Source: an alpha proteobacterium HIMB59 (lineage in GTDB: Bacteria > Pseudomonadota > Alphaproteobacteria > HIMB59). Taken from it: a stretch of 64,000 nucleotides of DNA. The stretch is taken from NCBI GenBank assembly GCA_000299115.1, contig CP003801.1:186001-250000 (forward strand). Reading direction: 5' to 3'. This document shows positions 45,552 through 56,151 of the stretch, one piece after another (the first letter of the stretch is position 1; every line of letters begins with the position of its first letter). The notes beneath the pieces are model-generated. The model worked only from the letters and a program-made list of their open reading frames with translations, made no database searches and was not told the origin of the DNA. Both the position numbers and the translations under genes were made by a program.

Positions 45552-45604
45552 TATACGTATATTAAATCTTTTTAAAATAAAATAAACAACATTTATGTTA
45601 TAAT
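45552..45604 (+). promoter_or_regulatory. Divergent control region with palindromes and glpD -10 box
   Basis: Between the aldolase operon and glpD lie the 10-bp palindrome TATACGTATA (45552-45561) and the inverted repeat AACAT-TT-ATGTT (45588-45599), which touches a TATAAT box (45599-45604) 18 bases before the glpD ATG. Both are good candidates for operators of the DeoR or LysR proteins of the locus. Assignment to either regulator is speculative. Confidence 0.4.
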
Positions 45605-45622
45605 TAACAAATAATATGTTAA

Positions 45623-47059
45623 ATGATTGACTTATTAATTATAGGCGGCGGTATAAACGGCGTAGGCATCGCGCGGGATGCAGCAGGCAGAGGCCTCAAA
45701 GTCACATTAGTTGAAAAAGGAGACTTAGCATCTCAAACTTCCTCTTGGTCGACTAAACTTATTCATGGCGGAATAAGATATTTAGAAAATTACGAGTTCA
45801 GGTTAGTTAGGGAATCTTTAAAAGAAAGAGAGGTGATCAAATCTATTGCCCCTCACATATCAAAACCCATCAGATTTGTAATGCCTCATGTCTCTCATTT
45901 GAGACCAGTATGGTTAATAAGAATAGGGCTTTTACTTTATGATTGGTTAGGTGGTTTTATAACGCTTCCAAAATCAAAATATGTAAATTTACAAAAGGAC
46001 TATATCGATAATCCTTTAATAGAAAATTTTCAAAAAGGGTATGAGTACTCAGATCTATCTATAGATGACGCACGACTAGTACTTCTAAATGCACAAGATG
46101 CTATAAATAGAGGTGCAGAAATCATTCTCAACAACGCAGTAAAAAATGCAATTAGACATAATGATTATTGGGAAGTTGAGTTAAGTGATAAAAAAATTAT
46201 TAAAACCAAAGCCATTATAAATGCATCTGGTCCATTTGTTTTAAATATTTTAAAAGATATCTGTAAAGTAAAGACAAACAAATCTTTACGTTTAGTTCAG
46301 GGAAGTCATCTTATTGTAAAAAAACTTTATGAAGGAGAACAGGCTTACATACTCCAACAAGAGGATAGACGAATAGTTTTTATGATCCCCTATCAAAATG
46401 AATACACTCTGATTGGAACTACAGACAAAGAGGTGAAAAGTTACCTTAATCCCAGAATTACTTCCGACGAACAATCCTATTTATTGAATGCTGTAAATTG
46501 TTTTTTAAAAAATAAGATATCGGAGTCTGATATTGTTTGGACCTATGCTGGTATTAGGCCCTTATTAGAGGACTTTAATCAAAGTGCCTCTAAAGTAACA
46601 AGGGATTATGAATTTGATTTAGATGTCAAAGGAGCCCCTATTCTTTCAATATTTGGAGGAAAATTAACCACTTATAGAAAGCTTGCGGAGCATGCTCTTG
46701 AAAAATTAGCTACGGTTATTTCTATTCAAAATAAAAAATGGACTGATCAAGAAAAATTACCTGGGGGAGATATTTCAGATACTGATTTATTTAATGATCT
46801 CATTCCAGTTAAAATGAAAGAGAGATTTGATCAAACTTATGGGAACCAAATCTCTAAGCTTTACTCCTCTTTTATTGATTGCAAAGAGGGTGGTATTAAG
46901 CTCACTGAAGATCTTTATGAGTTTGAAGTAGCCTATTTAGTGAAAGAAGAAATGGCATCAAGTGTTGAAGATATTCTTTTTCGCAGAACAAAATTAGGTA
47001 TCAACTTCCCAAAGGATAAAGTAAATATCTTAAATGATGTTTTAAAAAAATATTTATAA
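45623..47059 (+). CDS. glpD: FAD-dependent glycerol-3-phosphate dehydrogenase
   Basis: A 478-residue membrane-associated flavoenzyme oxidising glycerol-3-phosphate to DHAP and passing electrons to quinone. FAD site IIGGGINGVGIARDAAGRG (about 5-23), SSWSTKLIHGGIRYLE, VQGSHLIVKK and FGGKLTTYRKLAEHA are all typical. It precedes glpK by 18 bp. Related EryB enzymes oxidise erythritol-4-phosphate, so a polyol-phosphate substrate is possible, but the glpK partner favours glycerol-3-phosphate. Confidence 0.92.
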   Translation: MIDLLIIGGGINGVGIARDAAGRGLKVTLVEKGDLASQTSSWSTKLIHGGIRYLENYEFRLVRESLKEREVIKSIAPHISKPIRFVMPHVSHLRPVWLIRIGLLLYDWLGGFITLPKSKYVNLQKDYIDNPLIENFQKGYEYSDLSIDDARLVLLNAQDAINRGAEIILNNAVKNAIRHNDYWEVELSDKKIIKTKAIINASGPFVLNILKDICKVKTNKSLRLVQGSHLIVKKLYEGEQAYILQQEDRRIVFMIPYQNEYTLIGTTDKEVKSYLNPRITSDEQSYLLNAVNCFLKNKISESDIVWTYAGIRPLLEDFNQSASKVTRDYEFDLDVKGAPILSIFGGKLTTYRKLAEHALEKLATVISIQNKKWTDQEKLPGGDISDTDLFNDLIPVKMKERFDQTYGNQISKLYSSFIDCKEGGIKLTEDLYEFEVAYLVKEEMASSVEDILFRRTKLGINFPKDKVNILNDVLKKYL

Positions 47060-47077
47060 TCATTATAATAAATCGCT

Positions 47078-48559
47078 ATGAAAGATTATATTCTCTCTAT
47101 TGATCAAGGGACAACTTCTACCCGAGTAATTATTTTTGATAAAAATTTTAACTTTAAATCATCGAGTCAAAAAGAATTTAAACAAATTTTTCCTAGAGAT
47201 GGAGAAGTTGAGCACGACCCAGAAGAAATTTATCAATCAGTTTTGTTTACAGCCAAAGAGGCTATTCGAAAGGCTAAAATAAAATCTTCACAAATAAGAT
47301 CTATTGGAATTACTAATCAAAGAGAGACGACAGTCCTGTGGGATAAAACCAATGGCAAACCTGTTTACAATGCAATTGTGTGGCAAGATAGAAGAACTGT
47401 TAAATTTTGTAAAAGTCTTGTAAAAAAAGGTTTTGCAAAAAAAATACAGAAAATTACTGGTTTAATTGTTGACTCATATTTTTCAGCTTCGAAAATACAT
47501 TGGCTTTTGAATAATTCGAAAAAGTCAAAAGAATTACTAAAAAAAGATAAGTTATTATTCGGCACTATCGATACTTGGTTATTGTGGAAACTGACTGATG
47601 GCCAAAGCCACTACACCGAGGCGACTAATGCATCGAGAACAATGCTTTTTGATATTAAAAAAAATCAATGGTCAAAAGAAATGCTTCAAATATTTAAAGT
47701 GCCTGAAAAAATTCTTCCAATTGTCAAAGATAGCGCTGATGATTTTGGTCAAACAACAAAATTTGGCAGTAAAATCCCAATTCAAGGAATAGCCGGAGAC
47801 CAACAAGCAGCAACGATTGGACAAGCCTGTTTAGAACCTGGTTCAATAAAATCAACTTATGGAACTGGTTGTTTTATGATCATGAATGTAGGTTCAAAAT
47901 TAAAATATTCTAAAAATAAATTACTCTCCACGATTGCCTATCGTATAAGAGGAAAAAATACTTATGCCTTGGAGGGGTCAATTTTTATTGCTGGAGCAGC
48001 TGTTCAATGGCTAAGAGACTCGCTTAAGATAATCAAAAATGCAAAAGATACTGAAGATCTTTATTCAAAAAATGATCCTACTCAGAAAGTTTATTTGGTA
48101 CCTGCATTTGTAGGATTAGGTGCACCATATTGGGATGGCGAAGCAAGAGGTGCTCTTTTTGGACTTACTCGTAATACAGGCATTCCTGAATTTGTAAAAG
48201 CTACGATAGACAGTGTCGTTTACCAAACAAAAGATTTAATTTTAGCCATGGAAAAAGATAGTGGTATTAGAATAAAAAAAATTAAAGTCGATGGGGGTAT
48301 GGTTAACAATAACCAGTTTGTCCAATTTTTATCAAATTTACTTTTGTGTGAATGTTTAAGACCCAAGATTAATGAGACTACATCGTTGGGAGTAGCATAT
48401 TTAGCTGGATATCAAAGTGGTTTAATAAAAAAATTTACTGACATAAATAGTAAGTGGAAAAGTGAAAAAAGGTTTGTTCATAAAATGAACAAAAAAGATG
48501 TTGAACAACTATATTTAGGTTGGAAGAAAGCAATCAAAGGCACTCTAACCATAAAATAA
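47078..48559 (+). CDS. glpK: Glycerol kinase
   Basis: A 493-residue FGGY kinase with glycerol-kinase hallmarks: SIDQGTTSTRVIIFD (6-20), ITNQRETTVLWDK, VWQDRRT, EATNASRTMLFDI, STYGTGCFMIMN and VDGGMVNNNQFVQFLS. It phosphorylates glycerol for GlpD, encoded 18 bp upstream. Glycerol uptake facilitator GlpF is not in the window; entry could be by diffusion or through the ABC system. Confidence 0.95.
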   Translation: MKDYILSIDQGTTSTRVIIFDKNFNFKSSSQKEFKQIFPRDGEVEHDPEEIYQSVLFTAKEAIRKAKIKSSQIRSIGITNQRETTVLWDKTNGKPVYNAIVWQDRRTVKFCKSLVKKGFAKKIQKITGLIVDSYFSASKIHWLLNNSKKSKELLKKDKLLFGTIDTWLLWKLTDGQSHYTEATNASRTMLFDIKKNQWSKEMLQIFKVPEKILPIVKDSADDFGQTTKFGSKIPIQGIAGDQQAATIGQACLEPGSIKSTYGTGCFMIMNVGSKLKYSKNKLLSTIAYRIRGKNTYALEGSIFIAGAAVQWLRDSLKIIKNAKDTEDLYSKNDPTQKVYLVPAFVGLGAPYWDGEARGALFGLTRNTGIPEFVKATIDSVVYQTKDLILAMEKDSGIRIKKIKVDGGMVNNNQFVQFLSNLLLCECLRPKINETTSLGVAYLAGYQSGLIKKFTDINSKWKSEKRFVHKMNKKDVEQLYLGWKKAIKGTLTIK

Positions 48560-48595
48560 TATTTTAAATCAATTAAATTTTGATATTAATGCTAG

Positions 48596-49486
48596 ATGCG
48601 CATTAATATTGAAATTGGTGATATAGAAGCATTTATTGAATTAACAGAAACTAATTCTTTTGCCAAAGCCGCAACAAATTTAAATCTTTCACAACCAGCC
48701 TTATCCAGAAGAATTCAAAAACTAGAACAAGAGCTTGGAACAAAATTATTTGACAGAACAACAAGAAAAGTTCAGTTGTCTTATTCAGGCAGAAATTTCT
48801 ATGAGAGAGCAAGAAGTATAATTGAAGCAATCAAGACCGCCACAAAGACACTTAATGAAAAATATAGTTTTCCATCAATTATCAAAATTGGTGCGGTAAA
48901 TTCTGCTCTAAGCAATATTATTTATCCAGCGCTGAAAATATTTAGAGAAATGGAACCTCGATGCAAAGTTCAAATTATTGAACGATCCTCAAACTATGTT
49001 GTTGATAGTGTTTTAGGTGGTGAATGTGATTTTGGAATTAATTTTACAGGCATTCAAGAGCCTGGAATTAGTTTTGAAAACTTGTTTGTTGAAGACTATG
49101 TTGTGGTATTTCCTAAAGGCGACGTGTTAGAGAAAAAAAGAAAAATTAAATTATCAGATATTAAAAACAGAGACTTTATCTCAGTTTGGAAAGGGTCTGG
49201 CAGTAGAATTTATTTTGAAAATGCGCTAGCCCTACAAAAAGAAGACTTGGAATGGACTTATGAAGTAAGACACATTCCTTCGGCTTTAAATATGGTTGAA
49301 CAGGGCTTAGGAATTACTTTGGCACCTAAACTAGCTGTTTCTAAAGACCATAAACTATTATCTTATCGGCCCTTAATTGACCCAACCGTCACTAGAACCA
49401 TGGGTTTGATCAAGAGATCAGGGAGAGAATTAAGCTACGATGCTCAGAAATTATATGACTTGTTAAAAGAAAAATTTAAACGGTAA
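48596..49486 (+). CDS. LysR-family transcriptional regulator
   Basis: A 296-residue LTTR: HTH FAKAATNLNLSQPALSRRIQKLEQELGTKLFDR (about 22-54) and a type-2 periplasmic-binding-like effector domain from about 92 (IKIGAVNSAL..., ending near HIPSALNMVEQGLGITLAP). It follows glpK by 36 bp and could control the glpDK or aldolase operons; it could equally control acnA, 53 bp downstream. Effector unknown. Confidence 0.9.
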   Translation: MRINIEIGDIEAFIELTETNSFAKAATNLNLSQPALSRRIQKLEQELGTKLFDRTTRKVQLSYSGRNFYERARSIIEAIKTATKTLNEKYSFPSIIKIGAVNSALSNIIYPALKIFREMEPRCKVQIIERSSNYVVDSVLGGECDFGINFTGIQEPGISFENLFVEDYVVVFPKGDVLEKKRKIKLSDIKNRDFISVWKGSGSRIYFENALALQKEDLEWTYEVRHIPSALNMVEQGLGITLAPKLAVSKDHKLLSYRPLIDPTVTRTMGLIKRSGRELSYDAQKLYDLLKEKFKR

Positions 49487-49539
49487 TTGATTAAAATTAT
49501 GCATAAAAAAACAATTAATAAGATGATAAATACTTATTC

Positions 49540-52173
49540 ATGAATTCAATAAATAGTTTTCAAACCCTAGACTCTTTAAACGTAGGTGGAAAAGAATATG
49601 CATTTTACAACATTGCCAAACTTCATGAAAAATTTCCAGCCATCCAAAAATTACCCAAATCCAAAAAAATTCTCATAGAAAATTTATTGCGTCTTGAAGA
49701 TGGCAAAGATGTAAATAAAGATTTGATTGAAAAAGTTTTACAAAATCCTGAAGAAAAGCATGAAATATTCTTTCTTCCAGCTCGTGTACTCATGCAAGAC
49801 TTTACAGGGGTACCTGCTGTTGCTGATCTTGCTTCTATGAGAAATGCAGTCGCTCTCAAAGGCAAAGATCCAGCGAAAGTAAATCCATTATCACAAGTAG
49901 ATCTTGTTATTGATCATTCTGTAATGGTTGATTATTTCGCAACCCCAAATGCCTTTCAAAAAAATGTGGATATGGAATTTGGAAGAAACAAAGAACGTTA
50001 TGAATTTTTAAAATGGGGACAACAAGCATTTGAAAATTTTCGAGTCATTCCACCTGGAACGGGAATCTGTCATCAAGTTAACTTAGAGTACTTAGCTAAA
50101 GTTGTTTGGAGCAAGTCCATAAACGGAAGTGAATACTTATATCCTGATACGCTTGTAGGAACAGATAGCCACACAACTATGGTTAATGCCCTTGGAGTTT
50201 TGGGCTGGGGAGTGGGAGGAATTGAGGCAGAAGCGGCAATGCTTGGTCAATCAGTTTCGATGTTACTTCCTGAAGTTGTGGGTTTTAAAATAGACGGTAG
50301 CCTTCAAGAAGGCGTTACTGCGACTGACTTGGTCTTAACTGTTGTGGAAATGCTTAGAGCCAAAGGAGTGGTTGGTAAATTTGTCGAATTCTACGGCGAG
50401 GGTGTCAAAAACTTATCTTTAGCAGATCGAGCTACAATTGCGAACATGGCCCCCGAATACGGAGCTACTTGTGGATTTTTTTCCACAGATGAAGAAACTG
50501 TAAAATATCTCAATCTAACAGCGAGAGACAAAGACCTTGTAGAAATCGTTGAAAAATATAACAAAGTTCAAGGACTTTGGATGGATAATCAAAGTGAATA
50601 CAATGATCAACTTGAATTAAATCTAGGCTCAGTTCAGGCATCTTTAGCAGGGCCTAAAAGACCTCAAGATAGAATTAACTTAAATGGGGTATCGGCAAAT
50701 TTTCAAAAACTATTACAAGGTGACCCAAATAAAACTGAAGTAAAAAATCACAATTACCAATTAACTGACGGTGATGTTGTTATTGCTGCTATTACATCCT
50801 GCACTAATACATCGAACCCAAATGTTCTTGTAGCAGCAGGACTAGTTGCAAAGAAAGCAAGCGAACTTGGGATGCAAGTCAAACCATGGGTAAAAACCTC
50901 TCTTGCTCCAGGCTCTAAAGTAGTTACGGACTATTTAAATAAATCAGACTTAACCAAACATTTAGACGCAATGGGATTTCATTTAGTTGGCTATGGCTGT
51001 ACTACCTGTATTGGAAATTCAGGGCCTCTTCATCAAGATATTGCAGATGCAATAACTGAAAATAACTTAACAGTTGCATCCGTTCTTTCGGGTAATAGAA
51101 ATTTTGAGGGTCGCGTTAATCCTCATGTGAAAGCTAATTACCTTGCGTCACCTCCACTAGTAGTGGCCTATGCTTTGGCAGGTACTGTCAATATTGATTT
51201 ATCAAAGGATGCCTTAGGTATCAGCAGCGAGGGCAAAGAAATATTCCTAAAAGATATTTGGCCAACTAATGAGGAAATTAATTCTATTGTTAGTCAGCAT
51301 GTTTCCGCTGAAATGTTTTCTCAACAATATAGCAATGCTCTTCTAGGTCCAAAAGAATGGCAAAACATTCAAACCTCGGAAGGGGATTTGTATCAATGGA
51401 AAGAAGATTCTACCTATGTTCAAAAACCACCTTTCTTTGATGCTATCTCTGAAGATGAAAAAGATATTCAAAATATTGACAATGCTCGACCACTTCTCTT
51501 ATTGGGAAATAGTGTAACCACTGATCATATTTCTCCAGCTGGGGCCATTAAACAAGATAGTCCTGCAGGTGATTATTTTATGGAAAGACAGATTTTACAA
51601 AAAGACTTTAACTCATACGGTGCCAGAAGAGGAAACCATGAAGTGATGGTTCGAGGTACATTTGCCAATATCAGAATTAAAAATGAACTTCTCTCTGATG
51701 TGGAGGGTGGGTATTCCATACTGGAGCCTGAAAAAAAGCAAATGAGTGTCTACGAAGTAGCCATGGAATATCAAAAAAGAGCTGAAAACATTGTTGTTTT
51801 TGCTGGACAAGAATATGGCACAGGTTCCTCAAGAGACTGGGCGGCCAAAGGAACGAAGTTGCTAGGTATAAAAGCTGTGATCGCAGAAAGCTTTGAGAGA
51901 ATACATCGATCAAACTTAATTGGGATGGGCGTACTTCCAATTCAACTTGATAACACCGATATTCAAGAACTTGGAATTAAATCTTCTGACCTAGTTGATA
52001 TCAAATTACATTCTGAAATTAAGCCACTTGAAAAAATATCTGTAATCTTAAAGCAGGGTGACGCCACTAAAGAATTACAGTGTACGTTGAGAATAGATAC
52101 GATTAATGAATTACAGTATTATAAGTCTGATGGTATTTTGAATTTCGTACTAAATAATATTTTAAAAAATTAA
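49540..52173 (+). CDS. acnA: Aconitate hydratase A
   Basis: An 877-residue [4Fe-4S] aconitase isomerising citrate to isocitrate. Cluster cysteines: [10 protein letters not shown] (about 424-433) and [14 protein letters not shown] (about 485-498). Substrate motifs [11 protein letters not shown] and, in the C-terminal swivel domain, [25 protein letters not shown] are intact. Length is close to the family norm of about 890. It overlaps the convergent sucB gene by 4 bp. A weak -10 (GATAAA) ends 9 bases before the ATG. Confidence 0.97.
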   Translation: MNSINSFQTLDSLNVGGKEYAFYNIAKLHEKFPAIQKLPKSKKILIENLLRLEDGKDVNKDLIEKVLQNPEEKHEIFFLPARVLMQDFTGVPAVADLASMRNAVALKGKDPAKVNPLSQVDLVIDHSVMVDYFATPNAFQKNVDMEFGRNKERYEFLKWGQQAFENFRVIPPGTGICHQVNLEYLAKVVWSKSINGSEYLYPDTLVGTDSHTTMVNALGVLGWGVGGIEAEAAMLGQSVSMLLPEVVGFKIDGSLQEGVTATDLVLTVVEMLRAKGVVGKFVEFYGEGVKNLSLADRATIANMAPEYGATCGFFSTDEETVKYLNLTARDKDLVEIVEKYNKVQGLWMDNQSEYNDQLELNLGSVQASLAGPKRPQDRINLNGVSANFQKLLQGDPNKTEVKNHNYQLTDGDVVIAAITSCTNTSNPNVLVAAGLVAKKASELGMQVKPWVKTSLAPGSKVVTDYLNKSDLTKHLDAMGFHLVGYGCTTCIGNSGPLHQDIADAITENNLTVASVLSGNRNFEGRVNPHVKANYLASPPLVVAYALAGTVNIDLSKDALGISSEGKEIFLKDIWPTNEEINSIVSQHVSAEMFSQQYSNALLGPKEWQNIQTSEGDLYQWKEDSTYVQKPPFFDAISEDEKDIQNIDNARPLLLLGNSVTTDHISPAGAIKQDSPAGDYFMERQILQKDFNSYGARRGNHEVMVRGTFANIRIKNELLSDVEGGYSILEPEKKQMSVYEVAMEYQKRAENIVVFAGQEYGTGSSRDWAAKGTKLLGIKAVIAESFERIHRSNLIGMGVLPIQLDNTDIQELGIKSSDLVDIKLHSEIKPLEKISVILKQGDATKELQCTLRIDTINELQYYKSDGILNFVLNNILKN

Positions 52174-53249
52174 TCGACCTTCGGATCTTCTAAAATTTCT
52201 TTTAGTCTCACTAAGAAAGTGACGGCTTGCTTACCATCAATTAGTCGATGATCATAACTAAGCGCAGTATACATCATAGGTCGTATCACAACTTTATTTT
52301 TGACAGCAATGGGTCGCTCAATAATAGAATGCATTCCAAGGATTGCACTTTGAGGAGGATTAATAATTGGGGTGCTCATCATGGATCCATAAACACCTCC
52401 ATTAGTAATGGAAAAGGTCCCCCCTGATAAATCTTTCATAGCTAACTTATTAGAGTTTGCTTTAGTAGCTAAATTAATTATTTCTTTTTCAATTTCAGCA
52501 TTAGATAAATTTTCTGCATTGCGAATAATAGGGACCACTAGTCCTTTTTCAGAACCAATTGCAACGCCAATATCAAAATAATTTTTATAAATTATTTTAT
52601 CTTCAAAAATTTCTGAGTTTATTTCAGGTAGTTCCTTTAAAACCTGAACACATGCTTTTACAAAAAAAGACATGATGCCTAGTTTAACTCCATGTTTTTT
52701 TTGGAAAGCAGCTTGTTGTTTTTTTCGCAAAGCCATAATAGCTGTCATATCAACTTCGTTGAAGGTTGTTAAAATAGCCGCTGTATTTTGTGCATCTTTT
52801 AATCTTCGAGCAATTGTTTGGCGCAGCTTTGACATTGGAACTGATCTTTCACCCTCTTTATCCACCTGCTCATCAAAATTAGAGATAGCTGGTTCTGAGT
52901 TTTTTGTCTGATTTTCATGACTTTTTTCGACTTTTGGCTCTTCAACTGGTTTTGAAGGTGGGGCAGGAGTCTCTTCTTGTTCCACTTTTGATGGAGATGA
53001 AGTAGTGGCCTCTCCACCTTGAGAAAATTGCGCAATTACCTCACCTACTTTTACTGAACTTCCTTCAGAAACTAAAATTTTGGAAATTGTACCTGCTGAT
53101 TGAGCGGGAATTTCAATTGTTATCTTTTCAGTTTCAATTTCTGCTAAGTTATCCCCTGCTTGAAAAGAAGCTCCCTCTTTGACTAACCACGCAGTCAAAG
53201 TTCCCTCGATTATGGACTCGCCTAATTCTGGTACGGTAATATCGGTCAT
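52170..53249 (-). CDS. sucB: Dihydrolipoyl succinyltransferase (E2 of 2-oxoglutarate dehydrogenase), PSBD apparently absent
   Basis: A 359-residue E2 that transfers succinyl groups to CoA. One lipoyl domain (1-78, lipoyl-lysine K42 in ETEKI), a Pro/Glu/Lys-rich linker (about 79-135), and the catalytic domain from about 136 ([14 protein letters not shown]) with SYDHRLIDG (His334, Asp338). Odd: the ~35-residue peripheral subunit-binding domain usually found between lipoyl and catalytic domains is not visible, and the protein is about 45 residues shorter than typical SucB. It overlaps sucA by 4 bp. Confidence 0.95.
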   Translation of the reverse strand: MTDITVPELGESIIEGTLTAWLVKEGASFQAGDNLAEIETEKITIEIPAQSAGTISKILVSEGSSVKVGEVIAQFSQGGEATTSSPSKVEQEETPAPPSKPVEEPKVEKSHENQTKNSEPAISNFDEQVDKEGERSVPMSKLRQTIARRLKDAQNTAAILTTFNEVDMTAIMALRKKQQAAFQKKHGVKLGIMSFFVKACVQVLKELPEINSEIFEDKIIYKNYFDIGVAIGSEKGLVVPIIRNAENLSNAEIEKEIINLATKANSNKLAMKDLSGGTFSITNGGVYGSMMSTPIINPPQSAILGMHSIIERPIAVKNKVVIRPMMYTALSYDHRLIDGKQAVTFLVRLKEILEDPKVD

Positions 53250-56098
53250 TCGTTTGTCGGTAAGTTTTTAAATTTGATAAAACTCACTCCTATCTTTTCT
53301 TTTATCACACTTTTGAGTGGAGAATGAAGTGCTAATTTTTTAATTAGGTTCTGATTAGCATTATGTCTTTTTGCTATTCCTGTTGCAGGAGCTGCTGCTC
53401 GCCTCCTACCAACATAATGGAGATTTTTTTCTAAATCATGTTTTTTAAATAAATGTCTAATTCTACTTTTAACAAATGCCCAGGCTCCCATATTTTTTGG
53501 CTCTTCTTGAACCCAGAGCATCTCAGCATCTTTATGCTTTAGGATTACCTCTCCTAAAGTATCAAAAGGAAAAGGATAAATTTGCTCTAATCGAACAATT
53601 TTCACATCTTTAATTTTATTTTCTTTTCTATAATCATCTAATTCATAAAAGATCTTACCTGAACAAAAAACTACTCTTTTTGGATTTTTAATATCTTCGT
53701 CAATAATTCGATGAAAAGCAGACCTTCCTGTAAAATCTTCAATATTTGATACATTATTTGGATGTCGTAATGTTGACTTGGGTGTAAAAATTATCAGTGG
53801 CTTTCTAAAATTCCTATGTATTTGCCTTCGAAGTGCATGAAAATAACTTGCTGGCGTAGTACAATTTAGAATTTGAATATTGTCTTCGGCTGCCATTTGT
53901 AGAAACCTCTCAATACGGGCGCTAGAATGTTCCGGACCCATTCCTTCATGACCATGGGGAAGAAGCATAACTAATCCACTCATTTGCATCCATTTTCGCT
54001 CACTTGCCGCTATAAATTGATCAATAATTATCTGAGCACCGTTAGCAAAATCTCCAAACTGCGCTTCCCAAATCACCAAAGAGTTGGGATCTGCCAAGGA
54101 GTAACCGTATTCAAAACCGAGAACCCCCATCTCTGAGAGAAAACTATCAATTACTTCAAATTGCTTTTGTTTTTTTGCAATATGATTTAATGGGATATAT
54201 CTTTCTTCTGTTTTTTGGTCATAAAAAACAGAGTGTCTTTGACTAAATGTGCCTCGACCTGAGTCTTGTCCAGCCAATCTTACTTTAAAACCTTCTTTTA
54301 AAAGTGAGCCAAATGCTAAAGCCTCAGCAAAAGCCCAATCAATATTCTTACCTGATTGAATTGCTTTGAGCCTTGAAGAATTAAATTTTTCTAATTTAGG
54401 GTGTAAATTAAAGTCTTTTGGTACTTGTGTAATTTTTTTTCCAATGTCTTGAAGAGATTTTGTCGGTTCTGCAGTCCTTCCTCTTCGAAGAGTATCTTTA
54501 GGCGCTCGGCTTAAACCACTCCATTGCCCGCCCATCCAGGATTTTGTTTTTAATTTATAATTTTTTGCTTTTTCAAATTTTTTCTCTAGATCTGACCAAA
54601 CGGCATCTTTTATATATTCTACTTGTTTTGAATTTAGAACTTCTTGTTCGATTAATTTTTGGGCATAAATTTCTGCAACAGGCTTTTTCTTTTTGATAGT
54701 TTGATACATTAAAGGTTGAGTAAATGATGGTTCATCGCCCTCATTGTGACCATGTTTTCTGTAGCAGAACATATCGACCAGAGTATCTTTTTTAAAAGAA
54801 TTTCTAAATTCTGTAGCAGCTCTAGAAGCAAGAACCACGGCCTCTGGGTCATCGCCATTAACATGAAAAATTGGGGCCTGAACTATTTTTCCAATCTCAG
54901 AAGAATAGGGTGCAGATCGACTATATTGAGGAGCCGTAGTAAAACCAATTTGGTTGTTAATAATAAAATGAATAAGTCCACCAATACGATATCCATTCAA
55001 CTGAGACATGGTGAAGGTCTCAGCAACAACACCTTGGCCTGCAATAGCCGCATCTCCGTGTATTAATAAGCCAGATACTTTTTCATTATTCTTATCTCCC
55101 ACAAGCGCTTGTTTTGCGCGAATTTTTCCGGCTACAACGGGATTTACTGCCTCCAAATGTGATGGATTAGCTGCCATGCTAACATGAATAAGATTACCGC
55201 TAAAACTTCTATCTGAACTTGCGCCTAAGTGATATTTCACATCACCTGAGCCTTCGTTACTTAAAGCGTTTTCACCTCCGTGAATAAACTCACTAAAAAT
55301 TTGAATATGAGGTTTTTTGACAACGTTCGCTAATATATTTAAACGTCCTCGATGAGCACAGGCAAAAGAAAAATCTTCAATTCCGTACTCTGATGATCTT
55401 TTTAAAATTTGCTCGAGTGCTGGAATAGTGGACTCTGCTCCATCAAGTCCAAATCTTTTGGTTCCTCGATATTTTGTATCTAAAAATTTTTCAAAATATT
55501 CAGCTGAAATTAGTCTCTCTAAAATAGTTCTTTTTCCTCTAGGAGTAAGTTGCATATCTTTGCGATCTTCAATTCTATCTTTAAGCCACAAATATTCCTC
55601 TGCGCTTTGGATATGCTTATACTCGATGGATAGGGTTCCTGAATAAATTTTTTGCAGTTTATCAAAAACTTGGCGAACAGAGGCCGTCTCAAATCCTAAA
55701 TAGCCGAATAAAAAAATTTTTCGATCAAGATCTTTTTCTTGAAAGCCATAATATTCGGGATCTAGTCCGGCTGGCTTTGATTGGACTGCGAGGTTTAAAG
55801 GATCAAGGTTAGCAATTAAGTGACCAATTTCTCTATACGCTCTGATCATCATGACTAATCTCAAGGAGTCTGAGATAGCTTGGTTCAAGGAAGTTTGTGA
55901 AAAATCTGAACTTCGAGCTTTTTTGGACCAATCTAGTTTTTCATAATCGGCAAGAATAGCTAACTCTTCAGGGGCTAATTCCTTGAAAAAATTATGCCAA
56001 CTTTGATCAACCGAAGATGGGTTTTTGACAAAGTCTTTATATATAGAAATAATTTGAGAGGCGTTATTTGCAGTCAGAAAAGAATTATAAGATCTCAT
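53246..56098 (-). CDS. sucA: 2-oxoglutarate dehydrogenase E1 component
   Basis: A 950-residue thiamine-diphosphate enzyme decarboxylating 2-oxoglutarate and succinylating E2 lipoate. Seen: N-terminal [44 protein letters not shown], the ThDP region [50 protein letters not shown] and the C-terminal transketolase-like half with [22 protein letters not shown]. It follows mdh by about 53 bp and overlaps sucB. E3 (lpd) is not nearby. Confidence 0.97.
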   Translation of the reverse strand: MRSYNSFLTANNASQIISIYKDFVKNPSSVDQSWHNFFKELAPEELAILADYEKLDWSKKARSSDFSQTSLNQAISDSLRLVMMIRAYREIGHLIANLDPLNLAVQSKPAGLDPEYYGFQEKDLDRKIFLFGYLGFETASVRQVFDKLQKIYSGTLSIEYKHIQSAEEYLWLKDRIEDRKDMQLTPRGKRTILERLISAEYFEKFLDTKYRGTKRFGLDGAESTIPALEQILKRSSEYGIEDFSFACAHRGRLNILANVVKKPHIQIFSEFIHGGENALSNEGSGDVKYHLGASSDRSFSGNLIHVSMAANPSHLEAVNPVVAGKIRAKQALVGDKNNEKVSGLLIHGDAAIAGQGVVAETFTMSQLNGYRIGGLIHFIINNQIGFTTAPQYSRSAPYSSEIGKIVQAPIFHVNGDDPEAVVLASRAATEFRNSFKKDTLVDMFCYRKHGHNEGDEPSFTQPLMYQTIKKKKPVAEIYAQKLIEQEVLNSKQVEYIKDAVWSDLEKKFEKAKNYKLKTKSWMGGQWSGLSRAPKDTLRRGRTAEPTKSLQDIGKKITQVPKDFNLHPKLEKFNSSRLKAIQSGKNIDWAFAEALAFGSLLKEGFKVRLAGQDSGRGTFSQRHSVFYDQKTEERYIPLNHIAKKQKQFEVIDSFLSEMGVLGFEYGYSLADPNSLVIWEAQFGDFANGAQIIIDQFIAASERKWMQMSGLVMLLPHGHEGMGPEHSSARIERFLQMAAEDNIQILNCTTPASYFHALRRQIHRNFRKPLIIFTPKSTLRHPNNVSNIEDFTGRSAFHRIIDEDIKNPKRVVFCSGKIFYELDDYRKENKIKDVKIVRLEQIYPFPFDTLGEVILKHKDAEMLWVQEEPKNMGAWAFVKSRIRHLFKKHDLEKNLHYVGRRRAAAPATGIAKRHNANQNLIKKLALHSPLKSVIKEKIGVSFIKFKNLPTNE

Positions 56099-56151
56099 TA
56101 ACCTTATTATTTTATACTCCTATCTCTCACTGATGTCATTGTCTTTTGAGG

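Noticed and set aside
54746-55066. Open frame antisense to sucA
   Set aside because: It is a mirror of a strongly conserved coding region with no start context or family resemblance. The same holds for antisense frames near 6439, 24838, 43100 and 57457.
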